Shown piece by piece: positions 54,301-61,399 of a stretch of DNA of 64,000 nt. The notes beneath the pieces were generated by a model. The model was not told the origin of the DNA. It saw only the letters and a list, made by a program, of their open reading frames with translations, and made no database searches. Origin of the DNA: Tretioscincus oriximinensis (Eukaryota > Chordata > Lepidosauria > Squamata > Gymnophthalmidae). Position numbers and translations under genes: made by a program. How positions within the stretch are numbered: position 1 is the stretch's first letter; each line of letters opens with the position of its first letter. The DNA lies in assembly GCA_022410635.1 (NCBI GenBank), contig JAJVDF010000003.1, forward strand, positions 6,342,290 through 6,406,289, in the 5' to 3' direction.

Positions 54301-57300
54301 ATGAGGGGCAGCAGTTCAGTGACAGAGCCCAGTCATTGGAAAACAGAGGGTTTCCATTCGGTCCCCAGATGCTCACTGGATATAAGCAATGGCAGACCAC
54401 TTCTAAATCTCTGCCAAGAAAACTGACCATGCAGGCAACCAAGAGTCAGGCTGTGTCCAGACACAGTGAATAATCCGATTGAAAGTCAAAATTATATTGC
54501 ATTTGCCTCATCAGCCTGTTAGATAATCCGGCAGAGTGCAGGTTTTAAAACCGATTATGTGGATTATCGGTAAACTGGGAAAGTCAGCTCTCAAATTGGG
54601 ATATAGGGTTAAATCGGAAAGGCTATGCTGTGTGGATAATGTTTAGCAAGAAACTGCGAGGATGTTGATGTTTATATTCCCATAAACTTTCCCTCGCTTC
54701 ACAAAAGTGATATGTGTGAAGCCTGATATTGACAGCAGACTAACCAACAGCATTTGAGAGAAGGGACTTCTGCCCTTCCTATTGACAACAGCCAAACAAA
54801 ATGGCTGCCATGGGAGGGTGTCACGAGCATGGAAAAATCTTGTTTACCAAGACCTGTCAGAACAGCAAAATCCAGAATAAAAAGGTGCTTTAAAGCTGGA
54901 AAACCAATTAACCAAAGTATTGGGAAAATCCGGAATAAACAAGTGCTATGTCTCAGTCGCAGCTTCAGTCACAACTCTGAAGTTCCAGAAAAAGAAAAAA
55001 TCTTGGCTTAGGCACCCTCAAATCTCAATCAGCTGCAAAAGTGGAGGTTTTTCCACTTTCATCGGCTGTCCTGCTCTTGCTTCATTCACCTTCCCAGAAC
55101 TGCTTTGTTCCTCCCTCCCTGTCACAGTGGAATGTGGGAAGGAAGGAGCAACTCCACAAACTTTAGCCTGAGAGCAGCCAAAACCACTGGGAGGCTTCTG
55201 TTGCTGTGGCTTGCAGGCGTCTGCAAATTTACTGTGCAAATCCTGGCTGCCTGGCCAGGAACACATTTGGTTCTGTTCGTGTCAATTACAAGGTGTCGGT
55301 GAGCTTATGACTGGGGCGGTGCCGATGGTTTGAGTTACTAGATGCTGCTGGACACGTGCGTTGGACTCTCACAGCCTGCTGTGGGAACCTGGGCCAACAC
55401 ATAGACAGGAAAGGAAAACTCTGCAACGTCAACTTCCTTCTAGCAGCTAAATGGTGAAAACGAAGTAAGATCTTAAGGGCTTCTCAGTGAATGAGCTTGT
55501 TATGGAGAGAAAGGTGTCATAGGAGGCAGAACCACACATGAATAATGTGGCGTGGAAGAAGATTCTGGAGCTCCACCAAAGGGTTTGATAGAAAGAGAAA
55601 ACCTGACTGTGATGCTTTTACCCCCAGACTGTTCAGTCTATGAAATTTATTTCCAGAAGAGGAATCAGACTGGATGACCTTTAGGAAGAATTAAACAAAT
55701 TCGTGGAAGCCAAGTGTCTCAGTGGTCACTAGAGTAGATGGCCAGGTATAACTTCCGGGTTAGAGAGAAAGGCAGGAGGCCTCTAAAGGCCAATTCCAGG
55801 GAATTGAGAAAAAGGTAGGCTCCAAGATGTTATGAGATCCCTTTATGAAATATTCAGGACACAGACTAACACAGCTACTCCTTTGGACTTGATTGATAAA
55901 AACCTGCACAATAAGAAAGTGATGCATGGTAGAAGCAAGACTTGACTTTGCTCAGAGATGGAAAGGAAAAGAAACTCCCCTGACAGAGGACTGGCTTGTT
56001 AAGCCTAATGGACTTAATTGAAATGGACAAACTAACTCTTTAGATAAGGAATGAAACACTGAATGAATTTGTTATGAACTGGAGACTTTTTCATAACAAA
56101 AAGTGAAAGGCAGACTCATAATCCCAGGCTGAAAATTAAAGGGAAAACCATTGATGTGGGTGGGCCAACAGAGAAATTTGTGGAGAGATAAAATTTGTGG
56201 AGTAGGAGGAGAGCAAATCAATGAACCAACTATATAGAAGAAAACTGATTGTAATTCAAAAGAATCTAATTGAATGTATATCTTTTTTTGAAATAAAGTT
56301 TGAGAACAGGTTATATACAGGGTGCTTCAAAAAATGTATACACACTTTGAACTTCCATACGATGTACAGAATCAGTGGTGACTCGTACTCAGAATTGTAT
56401 TGATGTTGCAGGTCACCAATTTGAACAGTATTAATATTTGTTATTTATTTAACTTTGTAGAACAGTAGAACAGTAAATAAATTTTCTATGGAAGTTCACA
56501 GTGTGTATACATTTTTGAAGCACCCTGTATATGTGTGTGTGTGTGTGTTTCATAGACTGATATGAATGGGAAAGCCTTAATAATTTTTATTTATTTACAA
56601 ATGTATATCCACGCTTCATCTGAAGATCCCAGAGTGAGCCACAGTAATAAAATATATAAAAAACCTGTAACACATTTAAGATTAAACATTAGTTCAAAAA
56701 TTAAAATATTGGAGCAGTCTCCTTTCATTTTAGCCAGTTGAAATATCTGTGTAAAGAGCCCATTGGTCCCTTTCAGCCTCAGCCCCTAGACACTCACCAG
56801 ATAGGCTGCCTCCCTCATGAACTGCTTTGCAGGCTGCTTCCAGATAGCCGGCACGGTAATGACCCAGCGGATAGCATCTTTCTCTGGGAAGGCCAGGCAC
56901 TGGTCTTTGAGTTCCTGGAAGGCAGAAGAGAAAACAAAGGGGAGAAAAGTGGGAAATGCTAGAGAGCCTCCCAGTCCTGAATTGAACATGGATGCCTAGC
57001 AAGAACACTTAGCAGACACCTGAGATATTTGGGAAGGATTAATGTCTTCAAATGTATTGTCTGAATGTAACTGCTATAGCAAGATGTGCCCTTTCCAACC
57101 AAAACATTGAAGACCAGTGTCCTAAAAGGAAGCCAGAACAATAGATAACATAAAATCTGGGATGCAACTTTGCATTTCAAGAACACAGGTGCAGCTTTTA
57201 ATGCCTGCAGCACTGGGGGGGGGGGGGGATAATGACTTTTTCACACCCTTTAAAGGTGCAAAACTCTATCCTGATTTCTCTATCCAAAGTTTTCCTAGTT

Positions 57301-60300
57301 GTTGCACGGTTTGACTTTTGCCAGCCAGCAGCTGATGGACTCCTTGATGATATTTGCTCACCTGCACAGCTTGCTTTTTGAAGAAGCCGAGTGCATGGGC
57401 AAAGATCTCCAGTGCCTGCACCCTCTTCCCATTGACGGCCTCTAGTTCAGTTTTCATAGTCAAATCCTGGAAGGAAAAAGAAAATCAAAGTAAGCATAAA
57501 AGCATTTACCACTTCTTGGAGTCTAACAAGGAGACCCCTTTGCATGTCATAAACTTAATTCAACGCTTCTGCTCCCAGACGTAGCAACTAAGACTAAACG
57601 CAGGGAGATGTCGGCAAATGTTGTTTTGCCTCTTTATAAATCTGTGGTGAGGCCACACTTGGAATACTGTGTTCAATTCTGGTCACCGCATCTCAAGAGG
57701 GATATTTTGGAACTAGAGAAGGTGTAGAAAAGGGCAACAAGAATGATCAAGGGTCTGGGGCACCTCCCTTACGAAGTCAGGCTGCAACGTCTGGGCCTCT
57801 TCANCCTCGAAAGTGTGCAAAATTGAAGTGTACAAAATCATGCATGGGATGGACAGGGTGAATAGAGAAAAAGTGTTTTCTCTATCACGCAACACTAGGA
57901 CCAGAGGGCACTCCTTAAAACTGATGGGCAGAAAAGTGAGAACAGACAAAGGGAAGTATTTTTTTCACTCAGAGGGTTATCGGCCTGTGGAATTTGCTTC
58001 CTGAAGAGGTAGTGGTAGCAAACAGCTTGGATAGTTTCAAGACAGGACTAGACAGGTTTATGGACACCAAGGATATAAATGGGTACTAGGATAGATGTCT
58101 GGATGTTGCCTCCAGGATGGAGCAACAGGAAGGACTCCTGAAATGCCATTTGCAGGGAGTCACGAACAGTTATTCCTGCTTCACGTACTGCAGACCTTAG
58201 GGGCTGCACCTGGTCTGATCCAGCAAGGTTCCTCTTATTTGTTTGTATATATCGTGCCCTTCACAACAATAGCAAATAGATAATAGCAAAGAGAAAAATA
58301 TACCAATTATTAAAACACATACTGCTCAAAACAATTAAAGGAACACATTAACATAACATGTTATGCTAAAGTGTTCCCTTAATTGTTTTGAGCTGTATAT
58401 TTAAAATATGACCCTTCCTCCCACCCACCTTCCCACTACACTGGCAGAACAAAACCCAGAGAAGCTAAGAACCAAAGATCTGTGTAAAGACATTGCTTTT
58501 AACCAGACAATAAAAGTATGTAATGTAGACACCTGCTGAACCTCCAGAGAGCGCCTGTTCTAGAGTCTGGGGACCAGCACAAAAAAGGCCCTGCTCCTTG
58601 TACTTCTGAGCACAGAGGAACTACAAAAAGGCCACCTCCTGGAGTCCTCTATTTTAGGACAGGTCTATACAGGGGAATATATAAAAGGCCCCCTGAAATA
58701 GAAATACTCTGTTTTTAGCAGAGGCAATAGTTCTAAGAAGAGTTGGATGGTGAGAAGTTCATTATGTGTTACTGGTTCCTTTCCTGAGAGTGTGTGTCTG
58801 TCTACTTTTTTAAGAGAATCCCACCTTACAGACTGTTTCATTCCATGGATATTTTGGAGTTGTTTTTATCATTAGCAACCATTGGATCAGTTGGTTCCAT
58901 CCTGACATCTCTTGTAGTCATCTGAGCGCAAATTGTAAGCTCAAATACAGGACGGGTTTCCTAGAACTTAACTTACACTAGTGCTATGAATCTTCATTTT
59001 AAACTTTTCAAAATACATCCAATCACGAGCTTCCTCAGGGTCCAGGTCATGGTAATAATCCCGGGCAGTGTAGCCAAAACTGTGGAAAATACCTTCTGGT
59101 GTCAACAGGAGGCTGGTGGGAGTTTTTTGATGGGCAACACCAGGATCCCCACCTTCCCATTTCCTGCAACAGGGAATTGGAAATTTATTTATTCATTGCA
59201 TATTTATCCTGTCTGATACCCGCCCCACCAAAAATAAAATTTAAAAAATGATAGTATCAGAAAAAGGGAAGCAATGTTATTTTCTTAGCCAAAGGCTAGA
59301 GAGAATAAGTGTGGCTTTTGAACTCTCTCAACACATAAAATGAGTGTGATTGGTTCACTTCATAGGAGAAGCTATTCCATAGTTTGGGGCCACTGCCCAA
59401 AAGGCTGTACCCTGTGTGCATGCTCCTTTTGCTACTGAAGATAATGGTACCACCAGGAAGACCTCCCTTGCAGAGCTTAGAGCATGGGAAGGCTGATACG
59501 TGATGGCTGTCTCTGGGTTTCAAGAGAGCAGGCACTGTAGAGCTTAGATTTTCCAATCTCAACTAAATTAAGGAGTTCTAGAACACTAAAATCAAAATTT
59601 GCAATGATTATTTATTTTTTAGAATGAGTATATTAAAAATAAAAAACAAATCGTACTACCTCTAATACACTATATAACAAAATAAATACCGTACATTTTA
59701 TAAGCAAACAATACATGTAATAAAAGGCCACAGAAAGCGGATGGCCTTGAACAGGTGCTACAATGTTATTTGCTTCTTAATTTTATTAACCCTTCTTAAA
59801 GATGCCTTAAAGGAGGAGTATCTCTTCCTCCCAGGTTTGGTGGGGCTGTTAACAACTATCTCCCATGTCTCACAAAACATTTCGTGCATTTACTTTTTGA
59901 ACAGCCATGCATTTATTTAGCAGTGTATCCCAAATTTTGTCATACTAGGATCACCTTGATGAATTTTTGTAAAACGTTATTTTATTTATTTTTGCTTGTG
60001 CAGCCTGTATAAAAAAATGGCTGAGCTTTTTCTCCAGCTTAGACAATTGGAGTCTCAAGAAGTCATGACAATCTTCCAAGAAGGTCTCATGGCTCCTTAG
60101 AGATTAACAAGAAAGTGGGAGGCATCAAGAGATTGTAGATGGATAGACGGATGGACAGACAGACAGATATTCCAGCAAGGGTGTCCTGAAGCTACTTAGA
60201 AACTAACAAGAAAAGGTAGGCAGTAAGAGCTTTTGTAGACAAGGCAGCTCATCCAGATGGATGGTGGGTTTTTTAGCATGAAGTTTTAAAAACATCTAAA

Positions 60301-61399
60301 GTTCTAACAAGAAAAAGGAAGGCAGCAGGTGTTTTCATAGGCAAGTGGATGAATGGATGGATAGATAAATNGAGAAATATTCTAACTGGCACAGAGACAG
60401 NAGGAGCTTCCATGGACATGAAGAATCTGAAGAAATTGACTTGCAGTAGAAAATATTTTGGAGATGCTGGAGTTTGGCAGTCGGTATTATTTGCAAATTA
60501 CTTTTAGCTTCCTCCCAATAATCTACTAATTTATCACGCCTATATGGAGGTTTAATGACTGTGCTAGGCAACCTCTCAGCAGCTCACAAATGTTTCCACC
60601 TACAAGACACCAAACATACCTTCTTACCAGAGAGACAAGGATGTCCCAATTGGCCTTCATCCCCTTCACCTACCTCATCATGTGAATCGCCTCTGGGTCA
60701 CTGGCAAAACTGAAGGCATAGCCACTGGACGTAGTGCCAAAATCAATGGCCACTACCACAGAGAAGGGCAAGGACGTGCGACCTCTAATTTCGTTCCTCT
60801 GGAAAGGAAAGGCAGAGAATCCAGATCCTGACTTCTTCACATTTAATTCTGCAGTGGTGAAATTTGCTCATTTCTCAGAAATGACAGCAGCAAAATGCCA
60901 GATTAGGATCCAGGAAATTATTTTTTGTTCATTTAATTAATACCAGTTTTACTTGTATATTTCAACTCAATATACCTGATTATGTTAATTTTACACTGTA
61001 TTTGATTGTTAATTCTATTAATATCATCCAAGGGAAACAAGTGCATTAAAAATAACTTCATGGAGTAAATTAACCAGATAGGGAAAACACCATTCATATT
61101 GTTTAGACAGCCGATTTAGGCTTCATAAAAATGTGGTGTTGTTGCTTTCTTTCAATAAAACTTTCTCGGTGTTATCCATTATATTGGGATCACCTGGTGG
61201 TCTCCTATCTAAATACCAACAGTAGCCAGTTCTACTTAATTTTTTGAAATGAGAGTGCAAGTAATTAAAAATTGTTCCTGAATTTCTTCTTTGCTTACTG
61301 GTGACTGGGACGGAGTCAGGGGAGCAATGGAGCAGCTTTCATTGAGAAATCTTGGAGAGCTTCTTGGCGATGGCGTATGCGACTGCTCACCGTTTGTGC
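35658..61399 (-). CDS. HSPA12B: HSPA12B gene, 11 coding exons, 5' end beyond window
   Basis: Read on the minus strand, exons 61399-61299, 60798-60674, 59163-58977, 57466-57362, 56914-56798, 52658-52487, 48921-48835, 44129-44025, 39041-38783, 37828-37725 and 36301-35658 join in frame to about 668 residues ending DFLSN-TGA. Numbered from the first visible residue, the Hsp70/actin-type ATPase motifs are [13 protein letters not shown] at 51-63, [15 protein letters not shown] at 304-318 and [11 protein letters not shown] at 468-478. Human HSPA12B has 686 residues and the same order of blocks, so about 18 N-terminal residues are missing, expected right of 61400. Known: HSPA12B is a cytosolic, endothelial-enriched, divergent Hsp70 relative linked to angiogenesis. 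Its substrate-binding half is unlike that of classical Hsp70. No stop, frameshift or N interrupts any exon. HSPA12A is the main alternative, but the N-terminal [14 protein letters not shown] and the linkage to ADISSP favour HSPA12B. Confidence 0.96.
36302..37724. other. HSPA12B intron 11, two reversed SINEs
   Basis: Reverse tRNA-type SINEs at 36425-36660 (CTACTTTTCTCAGCCTACAG ... GAGTCCAACACTTTAACCAC) and 36735-36925 (ATGGAGGAATGTAGAATTGA ... AGGAGTCTGACACGCTAATA), then a tRNA-like SINE head at 37205-37300. The rest is unassigned. Confidence 0.7.
37205..37300 (+). repeat. tRNA-like SINE head
   Basis: GGTGTAGCCCAGTGGTAGAG resembles a tRNA A box, and GTCTGCCAGTTCAATTCCAT a B box. The stretch continues CCTGGAAGCATGAAAT, so it is a SINE and not a tRNA gene: no acceptor stem closes it. 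Similar heads lie at 54160-54260 and 54301-54455. Confidence 0.65.
37725..37828 (-). CDS. HSPA12B: HSPA12B coding exon 11
   Basis: The acceptor TTTTGCAG precedes 37828 and the donor GTGAGT follows 37725. It is 104 bp, encoding [20 protein letters not shown] and [14 protein letters not shown] with split Ser and Asp codons at the ends. It aligns directly with human [26 protein letters not shown]. Confidence 0.96.
37950..38030. mobile_element. Foldback MITE, family 2, half copy
   Basis: Only the right half is kept: GATCACTTTCTCACACCCAT, TAAAGGGGTAATGCTCTATC, CTGTTTTATATGTGGGAACA. Confidence 0.65.
38248..38510 (+). repeat. tRNA-derived SINE, most intact copy
   Basis: The head has GTTTGGTGTGGTGGTTAGAG (A box) and CTCCCGGTTCGATTCCCCAC (B box). 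The body has GACCTTGGGCCAGTCACTGT and CTCTCAGCCCCACCTGCTCC, ending GGAGGGATATAAATACAAAT and a run of AAAT repeats. It lies in HSPA12B intron 10. Confidence 0.88.
38783..39041 (-). CDS. HSPA12B: HSPA12B coding exon 10
   Basis: The acceptor GTTCCAG precedes 39041 and the donor GTAGCA follows 38783. The exon encodes [45 protein letters not shown], and [20 protein letters not shown] ending in a split Ser codon. The open frame runs two codons past the donor; the real exon stops at TALKRSS, matching human TALRRSS. Confidence 0.96.
39399..39559. mobile_element. Foldback MITE, family 2, copy 4
   Basis: Left end GGTTCCCAGATAAATCCAGG, ATAGAGTCTTGTACCTTTAA. Right end CATTCATTAAAGGTGCAAAG, GGATTTTATGTGGGAACTCT. 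Confidence 0.82.
40493..40634. mobile_element. Foldback MITE, family 2, copy 5 (best paired ends)
   Basis: Left end GTAGGATTCCCACATAAAAT, CCAGGGAAGAGTTTTGGATC. Right end AAAGCTTTAACCTGGATTTT, ATGTGGGATCC. The outer 20 bases are almost perfect reverse complements. Confidence 0.88.
41140..41260 (-). repeat. CR1 LINE 3' terminus, reverse
   Basis: AGAATAGAGTTGGAAGCGAC, CTCCAGGGTCAT, AATGCAGGATTCATTAAATC, CCAGCCTCTGTTTGAAC. Three N bases occur inside it. Confidence 0.82.
41750..43445 (+). repeat. L1-type LINE, ORF2 3' half, degraded
   Basis: It is antisense to HSPA12B. Frames read [19 protein letters not shown] (41795-41870), [18 protein letters not shown] (42165), [11 protein letters not shown] (42337), [20 protein letters not shown] (42820) and [17 protein letters not shown] (42923), the order of the reverse transcriptase thumb and C-terminal Cys region of squamate L1 ORF2. 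The longest open part is 42149-42919 (256 codons). Several stops and frame changes are present. It ends in an A-rich tail at 43449. Confidence 0.85.
44025..44129 (-). CDS. HSPA12B: HSPA12B coding exon 9 (phosphate-2 loop)
   Basis: The acceptor TTTCACAG precedes 44129 and the donor GTGAGA follows 44025. The exon encodes [19 protein letters not shown], the second phosphate-binding motif of the ATPase fold, then [15 protein letters not shown] split Gly codon lies at each end. Confidence 0.96.
44396..45060. mobile_element. GC-rich composite foldback element, unclassified
   Basis: Inverted arms at 44531-44586 and 44745-44810 share GCTGTGCCCTCCTTCCAGC and its reverse complement. A direct repeat, CAGCCAGCCCTCCGCCTGCT, begins at 44582 and again near 44818. 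Near both ends are TTCCGGAA-centred palindromes (44434-44453; 45005-45020). The element sits where a PLE end breaks off. No coding content is recognised. It could be a hAT-like or composite non-autonomous transposon. Confidence 0.6.
47300..47485. mobile_element. Foldback MITE, family 1, copy B
   Basis: Left arm GCTGACCAGATGACCCCTTT, GGTTTTGGGGTGCCTCCTAG. Right arm AAAAACCGGGAGGCACCCCA, AGGGGTCATGTGGTCAACC. Same structure and core as 5508-5702. Confidence 0.85.
48835..48921 (-). CDS. HSPA12B: HSPA12B coding exon 8
   Basis: The acceptor TTTGCAG precedes 48921 and the donor GTAAGA follows 48835. It is 87 bp, completing the Ala codon and encoding [18 protein letters not shown] and ELWSEMQT. The Arg-rich block is characteristic of HSPA12B. 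Confidence 0.95.
50298..50405 (-). repeat. CR1 LINE 3' terminus, reverse
   Basis: Starts with AGAATCATAGAATGAGTTGG, AAGGGACCTCCAGGGTCATC, then TGCAGGATTCATTAAACCAT. The ATAGAATCATAGAA repeat at 50380-50405 reflects the repeated ATTCT end motif of CR1. Confidence 0.85.
50566..50705. mobile_element. Foldback MITE, family 2, copy 6
   Basis: Left end AGATAAAATCTAGTTTGCAC, CTTTACTGGATGTG. Right end AGCCATTAAAGGTGCAAAGG, TTCTATCTTAGATG. Interior GGTGGTGCAGGCAATAAAAG. Confidence 0.75.
51798..52005 (-). repeat. CR1 LINE 3' fragment, reverse
   Basis: TAGAATCCTAGAATTGGAAG, CTCCAGGGTTATCTAGCCCT, CTTTCACCAAAGGAGAACCC, TGATATCTAATCTGTATCTC: the reverse CR1 tail with a small internal deletion. Confidence 0.8.
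52487..52658 (-). CDS. HSPA12B: HSPA12B coding exon 7
   Basis: The acceptor CCCTCAG precedes 52658 and the donor GTAAGT follows 52487. The exon encodes [36 protein letters not shown], and ends IDSSFRQ plus the first base of an Ala codon. The linker before IDSSFRQ (about residues 253-262 of the visible chain) is the variable part of this exon between species. Confidence 0.96.
53005..53155. mobile_element. Foldback MITE, family 2, copy 7
   Basis: Left end GCTAAGATAAAGCTTTGCAC, CTTTAACGGGTATGAAAAAG. Interior CCAGGTGCTGCAGGCATTAG. Right end AGTCCTATCCTAGTTTTTAC, CTGGTAAGC. Confidence 0.75.
56316..56529. mobile_element. Mariner-type MITE with TA flanks
   Basis: Left end TACAGGGTGCTTCAAAAAAT, GTATACACACTTTGAACTTC. 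Right end GAAGTTCACAGTGTGTATAC, ATTTTTGAAGCACCCTGTA. The inverted repeats are about 43 bases with few mismatches, and TATA borders both ends. The interior (about 125 bp) is noncoding. It lies in HSPA12B intron 6. Confidence 0.88.
56798..56914 (-). CDS. HSPA12B: HSPA12B coding exon 6
   Basis: The acceptor CTTCCAG precedes 56914 and the donor GTGAGT follows 56798. It has 39 codons in phase 0, containing [20 protein letters not shown] and AAYL. The block is shared almost residue for residue with mammalian HSPA12A and HSPA12B. It forms part of the nucleotide-binding domain. Confidence 0.96.
57148..57280. mobile_element. Foldback MITE, family 2, copy 8
   Basis: Left end AACATAAAATCTGGGATGCA, ACTTTGCATTTCAAG. 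Interior TAATGCCTGCAGCACTGGGG. Right end CACACCCTTTAAAGGTGCAA, AACTCTATCCTGATTTC. Confidence 0.72.
57362..57466 (-). CDS. HSPA12B: HSPA12B coding exon 5
   Basis: The acceptor CCTTCCAG precedes 57466 and the donor GTGAGC follows 57362. It is phase 0 on both sides, 35 codons, [20 protein letters not shown] then [15 protein letters not shown]. It matches the human block LTLKTQLEAVNGK...ALEVFAHAL. Confidence 0.95.
57602..58240 (+). repeat. CR1/L3-like LINE 3' tail, best copy
   Basis: In order: TTTTGCCTCTTTATAAATCT, GTGGTGAGGCCACACTTGGA, CTGGTCACCGCATCTCAAGA, CATGCATGGGATGGACAGGG, GGAATTTGCTTCCTGAAGAG, CAAGACAGGACTAGACAGGT, GGAGCAACAGGAAGGACTCC, GATCCAGCAAGGTTCCTCTT. It gives the reference order for the other fragments. 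Confidence 0.88.
58320..58397. mobile_element. 78-bp Tc1/mariner-like palindromic MITE
   Basis: Left TACTGCTCAAAACAATTAAA, GGAACAC. Right GTGTTCCCTTAATTGTTTTG, AGCTGTA. The element is almost all inverted repeat and is bordered by TA. The 'TACTGCTCAAAA' end is known from vertebrate Tc1-like elements. Confidence 0.85.
58977..59163 (-). CDS. HSPA12B: HSPA12B coding exon 4
   Basis: The acceptor GTTGCAG precedes 59163 and the donor GTAAGT follows 58977. The exon encodes [20 protein letters not shown], then [20 protein letters not shown] and [13 protein letters not shown]. The blocks are nearly identical to mammalian HSPA12B. No alternative-frame ORF reveals this exon; it is recognised by homology and splice sites. 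Confidence 0.95.
60060..60440. repeat. Array of PLE ends with GATA/GACA-type repeats
   Basis: Minus-strand PLE ends near 60085 (GATTAACAAGAAAGTGGGAG), 60200 (AACTAACAAGAAAAGGTAGG) and 60305 (CTAACAAGAAAAAGGAAGGC), separated by TGGATAGACGGATGGACAGA, CCAGATGGATGG and ATGAATGGATGGATAGATAA. Confidence 0.8.
60674..60798 (-). CDS. HSPA12B: HSPA12B coding exon 3 (phosphate-1 loop)
   Basis: The acceptor TTTCCAG precedes 60798 and the donor GTAGGT follows 60674. The exon holds [20 protein letters not shown], the first ATP phosphate-binding loop, and ends AIHMM plus two bases of an Arg codon. This is one of the most conserved parts of the family. Confidence 0.96.
61299..61399 (-). CDS. HSPA12B: HSPA12B coding exon 2 (Ser/Pro-rich N terminus)
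   Basis: The acceptor TTTTTTAG precedes 61399 and the donor GTAAGC follows 61299. The exon encodes a Ser/Pro-rich stretch ending [14 protein letters not shown], which matches the human N-terminal block [14 protein letters not shown]. The first two bases complete a codon begun in an exon right of the window. No upstream start is visible, so this is not the first coding exon. Confidence 0.9.

Larger units (their letters stand above)
52659..56797. other. HSPA12B intron 6
   Basis: Family 2 foldback at 53005-53155, tRNA-like SINE heads at 54160-54455, a CR1/L3-like tail near 55640-55800 with a PLE end at 55825-55895, and a mariner-type MITE at 56316-56529. Stretches 53160-54060 and 54460-55630 are unassigned. 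Confidence 0.65.

Noticed and set aside
35658..61399. HSPA12A instead of HSPA12B
   Set aside because: The N-terminal [14 protein letters not shown] block, the linker before IDSSFRQ and the ADISSP neighbour all fit HSPA12B better.
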